This document shows positions 24,423-33,714 of a stretch of DNA of 64,000 nt, one piece after another. The translations under genes and the position numbers were made by a program. Each line of letters opens with the position of its first letter. The first letter of the stretch is position 1. Where the stretch lies: positions 124,001 to 188,000 of the forward strand of contig NZ_QUEE01000008.1 of assembly GCF_003477885.1 (NCBI RefSeq), written 5' to 3'. Below the pieces are notes generated by a model. The model had not been told where the DNA came from, did not search any database, and saw only the letters and a program-made list of their open reading frames with translations. The DNA is from Lachnotalea sp. AF33-28. GTDB taxonomy: Bacteria; Bacillota; Clostridia; Lachnospirales; Lachnospiraceae.

Positions 24423-25619
24423 ATGAATAAAAAAATCCGGTTGTTTTTTCTTGCATGTTTTATAGCGATGCTGACCGTCTGTATGTCCTGCAGAGCGGAT
24501 TACGGGGAGGATGAGACCTCACCGGACGGCTCTTTTGACAAGCCGTTTGAGTCAGCGGTTATGACAGATGCGCATGAGAAGGAACAGCCGGATTTTTCGG
24601 GTTATTATTTTGCCTACGATTCCTTAAGAGGTGAGGAGCGTGAGTGTTATCGCATCATGTATGGGGCGATAGCGGGATTTTTGCACGATACGCCGCTGAA
24701 TATTCTGGATCAGGGGAGGATACAGCACGTTTTTGAGGCAGTAAAGAATGACCATCCGGAACTGTTTTGGGTGGGCGGCTATACGCTGACCCAGTACTCC
24801 AGAGGGGGCAATGTATTCGAAATTCGATTTGAACCGGATTATACGATGGAAAAAGAGGAGAGCCAGGCCAGGCAGCGGCAGATCGATCTCTATACAGAGC
24901 AATGCCTGGCCGGTGTGCCGGCAGGGGCGGATGATTACGAAAAGATCCGATATGTGTATGAGTATATCATACTCAATACGGATTATAATCTGGAAGCGGA
25001 GGATAACCAGAATATTTGCAGCACCTTTATCGGCCGCCAGACGGTCTGCCAGGGCTATGCTTCCGGCATGCAGTATCTGCTGCAGAAGCTCGAAATCCCC
25101 TGTACGGTGGTGACCGGGCAGATTGCGGCGCGGGGAAACCATGCCTGGAATATGGTGATTGCGGACGGAGAGTATTATTATGTGGATGCGACCTGGGGAG
25201 ATCCCAGCTATGGGGAAGGAAGCATGGAAAATCAGGGAATCAATTACCAGTATCTGATGGTGAATTCCGCAGATCTTGCGAAAACCCATGTGGCGGATCC
25301 CGATTTTTTGTGGCCTGTGACAGAGAGCCGGAAGGATAATTATTATATCCGGGAAGGCCTGTATATGGAGCAGTGGGAGGATGGATGGATAGAGGAGCTG
25401 ATCAGATCGGCGCTTGAGAACGGGGAGCATCTGTTTTCATTCCGGACATCGCCTGATGCCGCAGAGGAAACGAAGGATAATCTGATCACGGATTCCGGCA
25501 TCTACAGACTCATACGCAGCGCACAGGAGTTAAGCAGCACAAAAGAACGGCCTGTTTCGGGAGTTTCCTACAGTATGGACGAACAGATGAATGTATTCAC
25601 GTTTTTTCTTGACTATTAG
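24423..25619 (+). CDS. Exported transglutaminase-like domain protein
   Basis: A 398-residue protein with an N-terminal export signal (hydrophobic 6-22, then MSC, a possible but imperfect lipobox). The transglutaminase/protease-like core is at about 170-290 with the catalytic triad visible: Cys in TVCQGYASG, His in RGNHAWNMV, Asp in YVDATWGD. A C-terminal region of about 100 residues is unrecognised. Proteins of this type in Firmicutes are surface peptidases or crosslinkers of unknown substrate. It lies 18 bp after the LTA-synthase-like gene and 50 bp before dacA, an envelope-related group. Confidence 0.85.
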   Translation: MNKKIRLFFLACFIAMLTVCMSCRADYGEDETSPDGSFDKPFESAVMTDAHEKEQPDFSGYYFAYDSLRGEERECYRIMYGAIAGFLHDTPLNILDQGRIQHVFEAVKNDHPELFWVGGYTLTQYSRGGNVFEIRFEPDYTMEKEESQARQRQIDLYTEQCLAGVPAGADDYEKIRYVYEYIILNTDYNLEAEDNQNICSTFIGRQTVCQGYASGMQYLLQKLEIPCTVVTGQIAARGNHAWNMVIADGEYYYVDATWGDPSYGEGSMENQGINYQYLMVNSADLAKTHVADPDFLWPVTESRKDNYYIREGLYMEQWEDGWIEELIRSALENGEHLFSFRTSPDAAEETKDNLITDSGIYRLIRSAQELSSTKERPVSGVSYSMDEQMNVFTFFLDY

Positions 25620-25669
25620 TTCTGGATTTTAAGGTTCTGACAGGCAGGGCAGCGGAATAAATTAAAGTA

Positions 25670-26914
25670 ATGAAGCATAACAGGAGCGTCTACGTGAAAC
25701 GCAAGCTAATATACCTATTGATCCTGTGTCTTACTGTATGTGCAATCGCCGCAGGTCCTGCCGGAGCAATGGCTGCTTATGCCAGCCAGCCGGACCAAGA
25801 TGCATTCCCTGTAAGCGGGCCGGTGAATGCGGATCTGGGGATTACGGCGGTTTCCGCGATTTTGGTGGAGGCTTCCACCGGAACCGTCATCTATGAGAAA
25901 AATCCGGATGAGCAGCTGCGGCCGGCCAGCATTACGAAAATCATGACGCTGATTCTGATTTTCGATTCCCTGGCTGCCGGCAAGATCAGCCTGACCGATG
26001 AAGTCACCACCAGCGCATACGCCAAATCCATGGGAGGATCACAGGTCTTTCTGGAAGAGGGAGAAAAGCAGACGGTGGAAACGATGATCAAATGCATCGT
26101 GGTGGCCTCCGGCAACGATGCCAGTGTGGCCATGGCGGAGTACATAGCCGGCAGTGAGACCGAGTTTGTCAGACAGATGAACGAAAGGGCCTCCGGCCTG
26201 GGCATGACAGGCACCAAATTTGAAGACTGCTGCGGACTCACCGATTCCGCCACTCATCTGACAACGGCCAGGGATGTGGCCTTGATGAGCAGGGAACTGA
26301 TCACCAGGTATCCCCAGATCCGGCAGTATTCCAGCATCTGGATGGAGAATATTACCCATGTTACAAACCGTGGGACCAGTGAATTCGGCCTGGCTAACAC
26401 CAACAAGCTGCTTAAGCAGTTTGACGGCTGCTTCGGGCTGAAGACAGGATCCACCTCGCTGGCTAAATACTGCCTGTCGGCCGCGGCGGAGAGAAACGGG
26501 GTGGAGCTCATTGCCGTAATTATGGCGGCACCGGATTATAAGGCGCGGTTTTCGGAAGCTGCCACATTGCTGAATTTCGGGTATTCCAACTGCAGGCTGT
26601 ATAAGGATGAAGCTCCCGGCGAACTGCCATTGCTGCCGGTTAAAAACGGCGTTAAGGAGGATCTGACCATCCAGTACGGCGGCGTTTTTTCCTATCTAAG
26701 CACCACGGGAGAGGACTTTTCGGCGGTGGAGAAGGAGTGGACATATGAGGAAAATCTGTCCGCGCCGATCCTGACGGGGGATAAGGTGGGAACGCTGACC
26801 TACAGGCTTGGAGAGAAAGAGCTGGGCAGCATCGATATCCTGGCCGGTGAGGATGTGCGGGAGGCCGGATATATGGATTATTTTAAAAAGCTGTGGCAGG
26901 AATTCCTGCTGTAG
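25670..26914 (+). CDS. dacA: D-alanyl-D-alanine carboxypeptidase (PBP5/DacA type)
   Basis: A 414-residue serine peptidase that trims the terminal D-Ala from peptidoglycan stem peptides. The three penicillin-binding motifs are in order: SxxK in RPASITKIM (Ser about 86), SGN in VASGNDAS (about 146), KTG in LKTGSTSLAK (about 257). A signal peptide occupies about 12-40 (YLLILCLTVCAIAAGPAGAM) and the PBP5-type C-terminal beta domain about 310-390. The terminal amphipathic anchor helix is short. Symbol given by family; paralogues (dacB, dacF) cannot be excluded. A strong terminator follows. Confidence 0.9.
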   Translation: MKHNRSVYVKRKLIYLLILCLTVCAIAAGPAGAMAAYASQPDQDAFPVSGPVNADLGITAVSAILVEASTGTVIYEKNPDEQLRPASITKIMTLILIFDSLAAGKISLTDEVTTSAYAKSMGGSQVFLEEGEKQTVETMIKCIVVASGNDASVAMAEYIAGSETEFVRQMNERASGLGMTGTKFEDCCGLTDSATHLTTARDVALMSRELITRYPQIRQYSSIWMENITHVTNRGTSEFGLANTNKLLKQFDGCFGLKTGSTSLAKYCLSAAAERNGVELIAVIMAAPDYKARFSEAATLLNFGYSNCRLYKDEAPGELPLLPVKNGVKEDLTIQYGGVFSYLSTTGEDFSAVEKEWTYEENLSAPILTGDKVGTLTYRLGEKELGSIDILAGEDVREAGYMDYFKKLWQEFLL

Positions 26915-26921
26915 AACGCTG

Positions 26922-26969
26922 CGGGGCGTCGGATGCGTAAACATCAGACGCCCCGTAACGCTTTTTTTG
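26922..26969 (+). terminator. Terminator after dacA
   Basis: GGGGCGTCGGATG pairs with CATCAGACGCCCC (one mismatch), followed shortly by a seven-T run at about 26962-26968. Confidence 0.88.
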
Positions 26970-27040
26970 GCTTGTTTAAGATCTGAACGAATGCTATAAT
27001 AGACTGGTTTGCCGCGGTGAGCAGATCGCAGCGGCAAAAC

Positions 27041-28819
27041 ATGAAAGATACGGACATGGTGAACAAGATGAAAATGGTTAGGTTTATCGGAAAATATGTA
27101 AAAAGGTATAAATGGCAGTATGCCGGAGGCATCCTGACACTTTTGGTGGTGGATATCTGCAATCTGTTCATTCCGCAGTTTACCGGCGAGATTACGGACG
27201 GGCTGCAGCAGGGGAGTATGGACGCAGGAGGAGTGTTAAGGCGCGTTTTCTTTATTGTCGGCCTGGGAGCGGTGATCGCACTGGGCCGCTTTCTGTGGCG
27301 TTTTTTTCTGTTTGGCAGCGCGAGAAAAGTGGAGCGGGATCTGCGGGATGATATGTTCGGCCATCTGGAAGGTCTGTCCCTTCGCTATTTCAATGAGAAT
27401 AAAACCGGCGATCTGATGTCGAAATTTACCAATGATTTAAACGCGGTGCGGGTGGCGGTGGGGCCTGCGGTGATCACTTCTTTTGATGCGACCGCAATGA
27501 TGGCGCTGGTGCTGTGCAAGATGATTTTTTCCATTGATTTGAAGCTGACATTGGCCGCATTAGTTCCGCTGGTGCTGATCGCTTTTGGGGACTATTATTA
27601 TGGCAAACTTCAAAACGCCCGTTTTTCGGAAAAGCAGGAGGCATTTTCGGAGCTGACGGACCGGGTGCAGGAAAGCATATCGGGCATCCGGGTGGTTAAG
27701 GCCTTTGTGCAGGAACGAAAAGAGCTCCAGGCATTCGCCGCTCTGAATGAGAAAAACAGGCGGAAGAATCTGCGCGTGGCCGGGATACAGGCGCTGTTTA
27801 TGCCGCTGCTTGACCTGGTGATCGGTATTTCAAGCCTTGTAACGCTTTTGTACGGGGGATGGCTGGCGCTTACGGGAGACATCTCTCTGGGGCAGTTTAT
27901 CGCTTTTAATCAGTATATCGCTATGATGGTGTGGCCGTTATTGGCGGCGGGAGAGAGCATCACCTACTTCTCGCAGGGCTTTGCTTCCATGAAGCGGATT
28001 CACAGCATCTTTGAGGAGAAACCGGATGTCTTTGACACGGAGGATACCGAAGAGATTGATTCTCTGGAGGGAACCATTGATTTCCGAGATCTGACCTTTG
28101 CCTATCCGGATCAGGAGGGGGTCGCGGTGCTGGACAAAATCAGCCTGCATGTGGAGAAGGGGAGCATCCTCGCCATCGTGGGGCGCACCGGCAGCGGCAA
28201 GACCACAATCGCCAATCTGCTGCTGCGCATGTATAATACCAGGTCGGATATGATCACCATCGACGGCCATCCCATACATACCATACCTCTGAAAACGCTC
28301 AGAGAATATATCGCATATGTACCCCAGGACAACTTCCTGTTTTCCGATACGCTGGAAAACAACATCACCTTCGGCGTGAAGAACGCAACCAGGGAGGATG
28401 TATACCGGGCGGCAAAAACAGCCTGTATTCACAGCAATATTGTGGAGTTCCCCGCGGGATACCGGACGATGGTGGGGGAGCGGGGGGTGACCCTTTCAGG
28501 CGGGCAGAAGCAGCGCAGCTCTATCGCCAGAGCGCTGTTAAAGGATGCGCCCATCCTGATACTGGATGATGCGCTGTCTGCGGTGGATACGGATACGGAG
28601 GAACAGATCCTGAAAAACTTGAAAGAAAACAGAGCCGGTAAGACTACGATCATGATTGCGCACAGGATTTCCACGATCCAGCAGGCGGACCAGATCCTCG
28701 TGCTGGAGGATGGGCATAAGGCGGAATGCGGCACCCATGAGGAGCTTTTGGCATTAAACGGCATCTATAAATCCATATATGACAGGCAGCAGCTGGAAAA
28801 ACAGCTGGAGCAGGCATAA
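27041..28819 (+). CDS. ABC exporter half-transporter, degenerate catalytic site
   Basis: About 592 residues: six membrane helices (about 30-320) and a nucleotide-binding domain with Walker A GRTGSGKTT (about 378), signature LSGGQKQR and Walker B LILDDALSAVD. The catalytic glutamate after Walker B is aspartate here, as in the degenerate-site subunit of heterodimeric multidrug exporters such as TM287/288 and BmrCD. The partner gene starts 14 bp downstream. The ATG at 27041 lacks a strong ribosome site, so an inner ATG (27056 or 27068) is possible. The substrate is unknown; drug or peptide export is usual. Confidence 0.9.
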   Translation: MKDTDMVNKMKMVRFIGKYVKRYKWQYAGGILTLLVVDICNLFIPQFTGEITDGLQQGSMDAGGVLRRVFFIVGLGAVIALGRFLWRFFLFGSARKVERDLRDDMFGHLEGLSLRYFNENKTGDLMSKFTNDLNAVRVAVGPAVITSFDATAMMALVLCKMIFSIDLKLTLAALVPLVLIAFGDYYYGKLQNARFSEKQEAFSELTDRVQESISGIRVVKAFVQERKELQAFAALNEKNRRKNLRVAGIQALFMPLLDLVIGISSLVTLLYGGWLALTGDISLGQFIAFNQYIAMMVWPLLAAGESITYFSQGFASMKRIHSIFEEKPDVFDTEDTEEIDSLEGTIDFRDLTFAYPDQEGVAVLDKISLHVEKGSILAIVGRTGSGKTTIANLLLRMYNTRSDMITIDGHPIHTIPLKTLREYIAYVPQDNFLFSDTLENNITFGVKNATREDVYRAAKTACIHSNIVEFPAGYRTMVGERGVTLSGGQKQRSSIARALLKDAPILILDDALSAVDTDTEEQILKNLKENRAGKTTIMIAHRISTIQQADQILVLEDGHKAECGTHEELLALNGIYKSIYDRQQLEKQLEQA

Positions 28820-28833
28820 GGAGGACGAAAGAC

Positions 28834-30588
28834 ATGAAAAACAATAATATAGTAAGACGTCTGTTTTCCTATTTAAGGCCATACCGTGCCGGCGTGGCGG
28901 GCTGTCTGCTGTTGGTGCTGGCGATCACAGGGCTGGAGCTGTACCGCCCCATCATCATCGGAGATGCGATCGACCTGTTTATTAATGAAGATACGGTGGC
29001 TTCCGGCAGCGCGGCGGCCAATTTCCAGGGAATCTTAAGGGCCGGTATGTTGTATCTGGCGGTGCTGATCCTGTTGTTTGTCTGCAACATGGCTCAGTAC
29101 TGGTTCATGCAGAAGATCGGCCAGGGTGTGATCTATACCATGCGCCAGCAGATCTTTTCCCATATACAGAGCCTTTCCATGCGCTTTTTTGATATCACGC
29201 CGGTGGGCAAGCTGGTGACCAGGGTGACCAACGATGTGGAAGCACTCAATGAGATGTATGCCAACATCATGGTGCGGCTGTTTAAAAACGTGGTGAAGAT
29301 CCTTGGCCTGGCGGCCGTTATGCTGGCGCTTAACGTGCGGATGGCCCTGTTTTCTTTCCTGCTTGTGCCGGCCGTGGTGGCGCTCACGCTGGTATTCCAG
29401 AAGCTTTCCAGAGAGGCTTACCGGATGGCCCGCAATAAGATCACCGCGCTGAACACGTTTCTGTCCGAAAATATTTCGGGCATGAAGCTGATACAGATTT
29501 TTGTAAGGGAAAAAGAGAAGCTGGAAGAATTTACGGAAAAGAGCGCCGAACTTTACCGCGCCAATTTCCGGGAAGTGATGGTGTTTGCCGTCTTTCGCCC
29601 GCTGATCTATATGGTGTCCGTGCTGGCGCTGGGAATCGTGCTCTATGCGGGCGGCTATTCCCTGCTAGAGGGCGTGATTTCCATCGGGACGCTGTTCATC
29701 TTTGTGCAGTACATATCCTCCTTCTTTGAACCGATTCAGGAGCTTGCGGAACAGTTTAGCACGCTGCAGTCCGCTTTCGCTTCCGCGGAGAAGATTTTTA
29801 CGGTGTTGGATGAGAAGCCGGCGGTCGTCGGGCCGGAGCATCCGGTGCAGCTTCCTAATATAAAGGGGAGAATTGAATTCCGAAATGTGTGGTTTGCCTA
29901 TGAAAAGGAGGATTACATATTAAAGGATGTGAGCTTTACGATCGAACCGGGACAGAAGGTGGCCTTTGTCGGTGCGACCGGGGCGGGCAAATCGTCCATA
30001 CTGAATCTAATCGGCAGATATTATGATATACAAAAGGGGCAGATACTTATCGACGGCGTGGATATACGCAAGCTCGATATCTCCTTGCTGCGCAGTGCCA
30101 TCGGACAGGTGCAGCAGGATGTGTTCCTGTTTACAGGAGACATTCAGAGCAACATCCGCCTTGGAAATGACGGGATCAGTGAAGAGAAGATTCGTGAGGC
30201 ATCCCGCATCGTAAATGCGGACCGTTTTATACGGCTTCTGCCGGGCGGTTACCGTGAAAAAGTCATGGAGAGGGGGGCTACCTTCTCCGCAGGCCAGCGG
30301 CAGCTCTTATCCTTTGCCAGGACGCTGGCATACGATCCGTCCATCCTGGTGCTGGATGAAGCTACCGCCAATATCGATACCGAGACTGAGCAGTGGATAC
30401 AGGAAGCTCTGGAACACCTGATGAGCGGCAGGACCACGATTATGGTGGCCCACCGCCTATCTACAATCCAGCATGCAGATCTGATTATGGTGATGCATAA
30501 GGGTCGCATACGGGAGAGCGGCACTCATCAGGAACTGTTACAGCAGAATGGAATTTACAAAAAACTCTATGAGCTTCAGCTGGCGTGA
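28834..30588 (+). CDS. ABC exporter half-transporter, catalytically complete partner
   Basis: 584 residues with the same six-helix plus ATPase architecture. Walker A is GATGAGKSS (about 379) and Walker B VLDEATANID keeps the catalytic glutamate. The signature reads FSAGQRQL, not LSGGQ, the usual companion of a partner with an altered catalytic site, so this and the preceding gene should form one heterodimer with one active and one degenerate ATP site. AAGGAGG precedes the ATG. The 3' end overlaps the convergent epimerase gene by 13 bp. Confidence 0.92.
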   Translation: MKNNNIVRRLFSYLRPYRAGVAGCLLLVLAITGLELYRPIIIGDAIDLFINEDTVASGSAAANFQGILRAGMLYLAVLILLFVCNMAQYWFMQKIGQGVIYTMRQQIFSHIQSLSMRFFDITPVGKLVTRVTNDVEALNEMYANIMVRLFKNVVKILGLAAVMLALNVRMALFSFLLVPAVVALTLVFQKLSREAYRMARNKITALNTFLSENISGMKLIQIFVREKEKLEEFTEKSAELYRANFREVMVFAVFRPLIYMVSVLALGIVLYAGGYSLLEGVISIGTLFIFVQYISSFFEPIQELAEQFSTLQSAFASAEKIFTVLDEKPAVVGPEHPVQLPNIKGRIEFRNVWFAYEKEDYILKDVSFTIEPGQKVAFVGATGAGKSSILNLIGRYYDIQKGQILIDGVDIRKLDISLLRSAIGQVQQDVFLFTGDIQSNIRLGNDGISEEKIREASRIVNADRFIRLLPGGYREKVMERGATFSAGQRQLLSFARTLAYDPSILVLDEATANIDTETEQWIQEALEHLMSGRTTIMVAHRLSTIQHADLIMVMHKGRIRESGTHQELLQQNGIYKKLYELQLA

Positions 30589-31562
30589 GGCATCTGATCT
30601 ATGGTATCCGCCAGCGTCTCGTACAGGTCTCTGGGTCGGTAATCCAGCTCCCTTGTCGCTTTGTCATGGGAAAAACGGTCGTTGCTGGTCAGTGTGTAGA
30701 GGCTGTAATGTGTGTACAGTGGTCTGCGCTTTTTCATCCTTGAGTAACATTTTAACATGGGGAGAACCGCTTTTGCCAGCCACACAGGCAGCGTTGGCAG
30801 GCGGCGGCCTCCATGGATGGAACGGATCATTTTCAGAACATCCCGGATTTCATAGTGGCGGTTGGACAGAATATAGCATTCCCCCCTGCGTCCCTTTTCG
30901 GCCGCGGCCAGACATCCCAACGCCACATCCCGCACATCCACGAAATCATATCCGCCCTTCACACAGGCCGGCAGCTTTCCGTTTACATAGTCCTTTACCA
31001 GCTGGACAAGATGATTTCCGGAAGGATCGTTTGGCCCCAGGATGCCGGAGGGATGCACTACTACCACATCCAGCCCCCGGGCCGCCCGCTTTAACACCAG
31101 CTGGGTGGCGGCGGCCTTGGTTTTTGCATAGCCGCCGGTGACTAAAGTCGGTGAGAAGAAGGATACCTCTTTATGCACCTGCAGATGTTTCTTTTCCGGA
31201 ATCGCATGGACGGAGCTGACATAAATCAGACGGCTCACATGATAAACCATGCACAGATCCGCCACATTCCTGGTGCCGAGCACATTGACTTCAAACATGT
31301 TCTTAGTCACCTGATCGGAGATATCTATGATTCCCGCCGTGTGTATCACGGTCACCTTTTTTCCTTCGCATCCTTCAAAAAGCGGCCTTAAGGATTCTAT
31401 ATCCCTCACATCGCCTTTGATATAAGTGAGCTGTTCCGAATCCATACCGTTTTCCCTGGGAAGGATCAGCCCCCGCACCTCTTTACTGCGGTTAAGGAGC
31501 ATGCGCACTATTGTGCTGCCTAAATGGCCGCCTGCGCCGGTTACGATATATAATTCTTCCAT
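30576..31562 (-). CDS. NAD-dependent epimerase/dehydratase family protein
   Basis: A 328-residue extended short-chain dehydrogenase. It has the Rossmann glycine motif TGAGGHLGSTIV at residues 7-18, an acidic stretch YIKGDVRD for the adenine pocket, a serine in YVSSVHAIP and the catalytic YAKTK pair. Such proteins reduce or epimerise sugar nucleotides or act on small carbonyl compounds; the substrate cannot be told. It is divergent from a TetR-type regulator 267 bp away, a common arrangement for a regulated enzyme. Confidence 0.88.
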   Translation of the reverse strand: MEELYIVTGAGGHLGSTIVRMLLNRSKEVRGLILPRENGMDSEQLTYIKGDVRDIESLRPLFEGCEGKKVTVIHTAGIIDISDQVTKNMFEVNVLGTRNVADLCMVYHVSRLIYVSSVHAIPEKKHLQVHKEVSFFSPTLVTGGYAKTKAAATQLVLKRAARGLDVVVVHPSGILGPNDPSGNHLVQLVKDYVNGKLPACVKGGYDFVDVRDVALGCLAAAEKGRRGECYILSNRHYEIRDVLKMIRSIHGGRRLPTLPVWLAKAVLPMLKCYSRMKKRRPLYTHYSLYTLTSNDRFSHDKATRELDYRPRDLYETLADTIDQMPHAS

Positions 31563-31608
31563 AGATATTCTCCTTCCTGCTGCTTTTTTGCTGTCATCAG
31601 CGAACTGT

Positions 31609-31669
31609 GTTACTGTTTATACCCTGCCCCGTCATACGCGGGAAGTTTACGGTAACTGTGAATAGTAAC
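31609..31669. repeat. Repeat family C, copy 1
   Basis: Ends are inverted: GTTACTGTTTATACC on the left, and on the right GGTAACTGTGAATAGTAAC, whose complement starts GTTACTATTCACAG. It lies in the divergent region between the epimerase and TetR genes. Confidence 0.65.
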
Positions 31670-31829
31670 CGCACCGTCTGTACTGTTACTAAAATAATGA
31701 ACAATGCGTTGAATAAATTCTATATATGTATTATAATGAACTGCATGAGCAATTACAACCGTCAGAAACAGCTGTTTTGACGGTTTATTGGACAGAATAC
31801 GTTTAAAATGTTGAAATGAGGACAGGAGA

Positions 31830-32414
31830 TTGAAAACGACGGGGAATGATCACCGGGTACGGGTGACAAAGATGCTGATACGCAGGGCTTTTACAGGGCT
31901 TTTGAGCATAAAGCCCATACAGAGCATCTCGATTAAAGAGCTGTGCGAACAGGCGGGGATTAACAGAGGAACATTTTACACACACTATCAGGATATCTAT
32001 GATCTGCTGGCAGATGTGGAAAACGAAATGAAGCAGGATTTTCAGAAGGCCCTGGAGCCATTGCTGTATACGGAAGAAAACAGCAGCCTGCTCGGCATTT
32101 GCACGGGGATTTTCCGCTGCTTGAAGGAGAACTATGATATGTGTGTGGTGATGCTGGGAGACTACAGCGATAAGCAGTTTGTATCCGCGCTGCTGGATAT
32201 TGGGAGACAGAGATGCATGGAGGTTTACTCCGGCTTTTTTCCAAAGGCCTCGAAAAAGGAGATTGAATACTATTATGCCTTTGTGAGCGCCGGATGCATC
32301 GGCCTGCTGCGCAGATGGCTTGCGGACGGCATGGAACAGACCCCGGAAGAGCTGGCCAGTACGGCGGAGAAGATTATGATGAGCGGCATTGCATATCTGG
32401 AGACTGCCGAGTGA
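31830..32414 (+). CDS. TetR/AcrR family transcriptional regulator
   Basis: A 194-residue regulator. The N-terminal helix-turn-helix (about 12-58) reads SISIKELCEQAGINRGTFYT and HYQDIYDLLADVE, the TetR pattern with its conserved Y-T-H-Y end. The ligand-binding half is helical and resembles the TetR_C types common in Firmicutes. TTG is used as start, with GAGG 8 bp upstream; no ATG precedes the helix-turn-helix. Divergent from the epimerase, so repression of that gene and of itself is the likely role. Confidence 0.85.
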   Translation: MKTTGNDHRVRVTKMLIRRAFTGLLSIKPIQSISIKELCEQAGINRGTFYTHYQDIYDLLADVENEMKQDFQKALEPLLYTEENSSLLGICTGIFRCLKENYDMCVVMLGDYSDKQFVSALLDIGRQRCMEVYSGFFPKASKKEIEYYYAFVSAGCIGLLRRWLADGMEQTPEELASTAEKIMMSGIAYLETAE

Positions 32415-32417
32415 AAG

Positions 32418-32483
32418 GTTACTGTCTGCATTTGGTAAACCTTCCGCACATGACAGACTAATATCGGTATCTCTGAAAGTAAC
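32418..32483. repeat. Repeat family C, copy 2
   Basis: Begins GTTACTGTCTGCATTTGG and ends TCTCTGAAAGTAAC; the internal CTTCCGCACATG is shared with the copy at 41394. It starts 4 bp after the TetR stop codon. Confidence 0.6.
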
Positions 32484-32540
32484 AGCGAAAGCTGCCTCTT
32501 TCATAATCAGAAAATAGTACCTTGTTAATTCGTATGCTGA

Positions 32541-32793
32541 CATGATATAATGTCGGCAGACATTATATCGCGCTGATTTCTGTCTGCGCAGCAGACAATA
32601 TCCGAAGGAAATCATGCGCATCCCCCGGAGGGTCATGCCGGCTTGCCGGCATGATATAATGTCGGCAGACATTATATCGCGCTGATTTTTCGTCTGCGCA
32701 GCAGACAATATCCGAAGGAAATCATGCGCATCCCCCGGAGGGTCATGCCGGCTTGCCGGCATGAAGTAATGTCGGCAGATATTATATTGCGTG
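32541..32793. repeat. Repeat family B, tandem array (two full copies and a partial one)
   Basis: Units start at 32541, 32650 and 32760 (109 and 110 bp; the third is cut short). Each unit holds a perfect hairpin GATATAATGTC-GGCA-GACATTATATC, a second hairpin GTCTGC-GCA-GCAGAC, and a conserved GGAAATCATGCGCATCCCC. A related single copy lies at 54248-54330. The array fills the gap between the TetR and metallophosphoesterase genes and creates a spurious long minus-strand ORF. Confidence 0.9.
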
Positions 32794-32823
32794 TTTTACC
32801 GCGCAGGAACAGGAAACAGATAT

Positions 32824-33714
32824 ATGTTATGGATATTAATTGGAGTCATGGCTGCGGTAACCGCCGTATGCCTGCTGGATTCCTGGTATGAAAGATACCA
32901 TTTCCGGGTAATTAGGGAAACGGTGGCATCGCCCAAGATCGGCCCGGCATTTGATGGCTATAAGGTCGTGATGCTTTCGGATCTGCATAACAATTCCTTC
33001 GGAGAGGAGAATGAGAGGCTGCTTTCGGCCATTGACCGGCTAAAGCCCGATGCGGTGATGATTGCGGGGGATATGATTGTGGCAAAGGGGGTACACAGCC
33101 TTAAGGTTCCGCTGCATCTGATCGGAGAGCTGGCCAAAAAGTATCCGGTGTATTATGCCAATGGCAATCATGAAACCAGGATGCGGGAAGAACGGGAGAT
33201 CTACGGCAGCCAGTATGAGGAATATACTGCGGAATTAAAAAAATTGGGAGTGCATCTGCTGATCGATGAATCCGTAACTGTCTGCCGCGGAGAGGACCGT
33301 TTGGGTATTAGCGGGCTGGAGCTGGACAAGTATCTCTACAAGGGGCTTGGAAAGGCTGTGATGGAAGACGGTTATATGGACAAGAAGCTGGGAGCGGCGG
33401 ATGAGAGGGATTTTCATATTCTTCTGGCGCATTCCCCTCTGTATTTTGAGGAATATGCGGCATGGGGGGCGGATCTGGTCTTTGCGGGGCATTTTCATGG
33501 CGGTACGATACGCATCCCGTTTCTGGGCGGAGTGATGACGCCGAACTATATGTTCTTTCCGCAGTATGACGCCGGCACCTACCGGCAGTTTGGTTCTGTT
33601 ATGGTGCTTAGCAGCGGTTTGGGCACCCATTCGATCAACATACGGCTGAATAACCGGCCGCAGCTGATCTGTGTGGAGCTTAAAAGGGAAAGAAGGGAAC
33701 GTACAAAAGGATGA
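32824..33714 (+). CDS. Membrane-anchored metallophosphoesterase (YkuE/YaeI type)
   Basis: About 296 residues. An N-terminal hydrophobic segment (about 1-20) anchors a calcineurin-like phosphoesterase with the full metal-site series: SDLHNN, AGDM, NGNHE, LAHSP and GHFHGG. Relatives such as Bacillus YkuE and E. coli YaeI act on phospholipid-type or cell-wall-associated substrates at the membrane. The ATG at 32824 is preferred for the AGGAAACAG site upstream; the longer frame starts inside the repeat array. The stop overlaps the scpA start by 4 bp. Confidence 0.88.
   Translation: MLWILIGVMAAVTAVCLLDSWYERYHFRVIRETVASPKIGPAFDGYKVVMLSDLHNNSFGEENERLLSAIDRLKPDAVMIAGDMIVAKGVHSLKVPLHLIGELAKKYPVYYANGNHETRMREEREIYGSQYEEYTAELKKLGVHLLIDESVTVCRGEDRLGISGLELDKYLYKGLGKAVMEDGYMDKKLGAADERDFHILLAHSPLYFEEYAAWGADLVFAGHFHGGTIRIPFLGGVMTPNYMFFPQYDAGTYRQFGSVMVLSSGLGTHSINIRLNNRPQLICVELKRERRERTKG

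Noticed and set aside
31803..32762. A 319-codon minus-strand ORF covering the TetR gene and the repeat array
   Set aside because: It is antisense to a clear TetR gene, and its first 80 residues are an internal duplication created by the tandem family B repeat.
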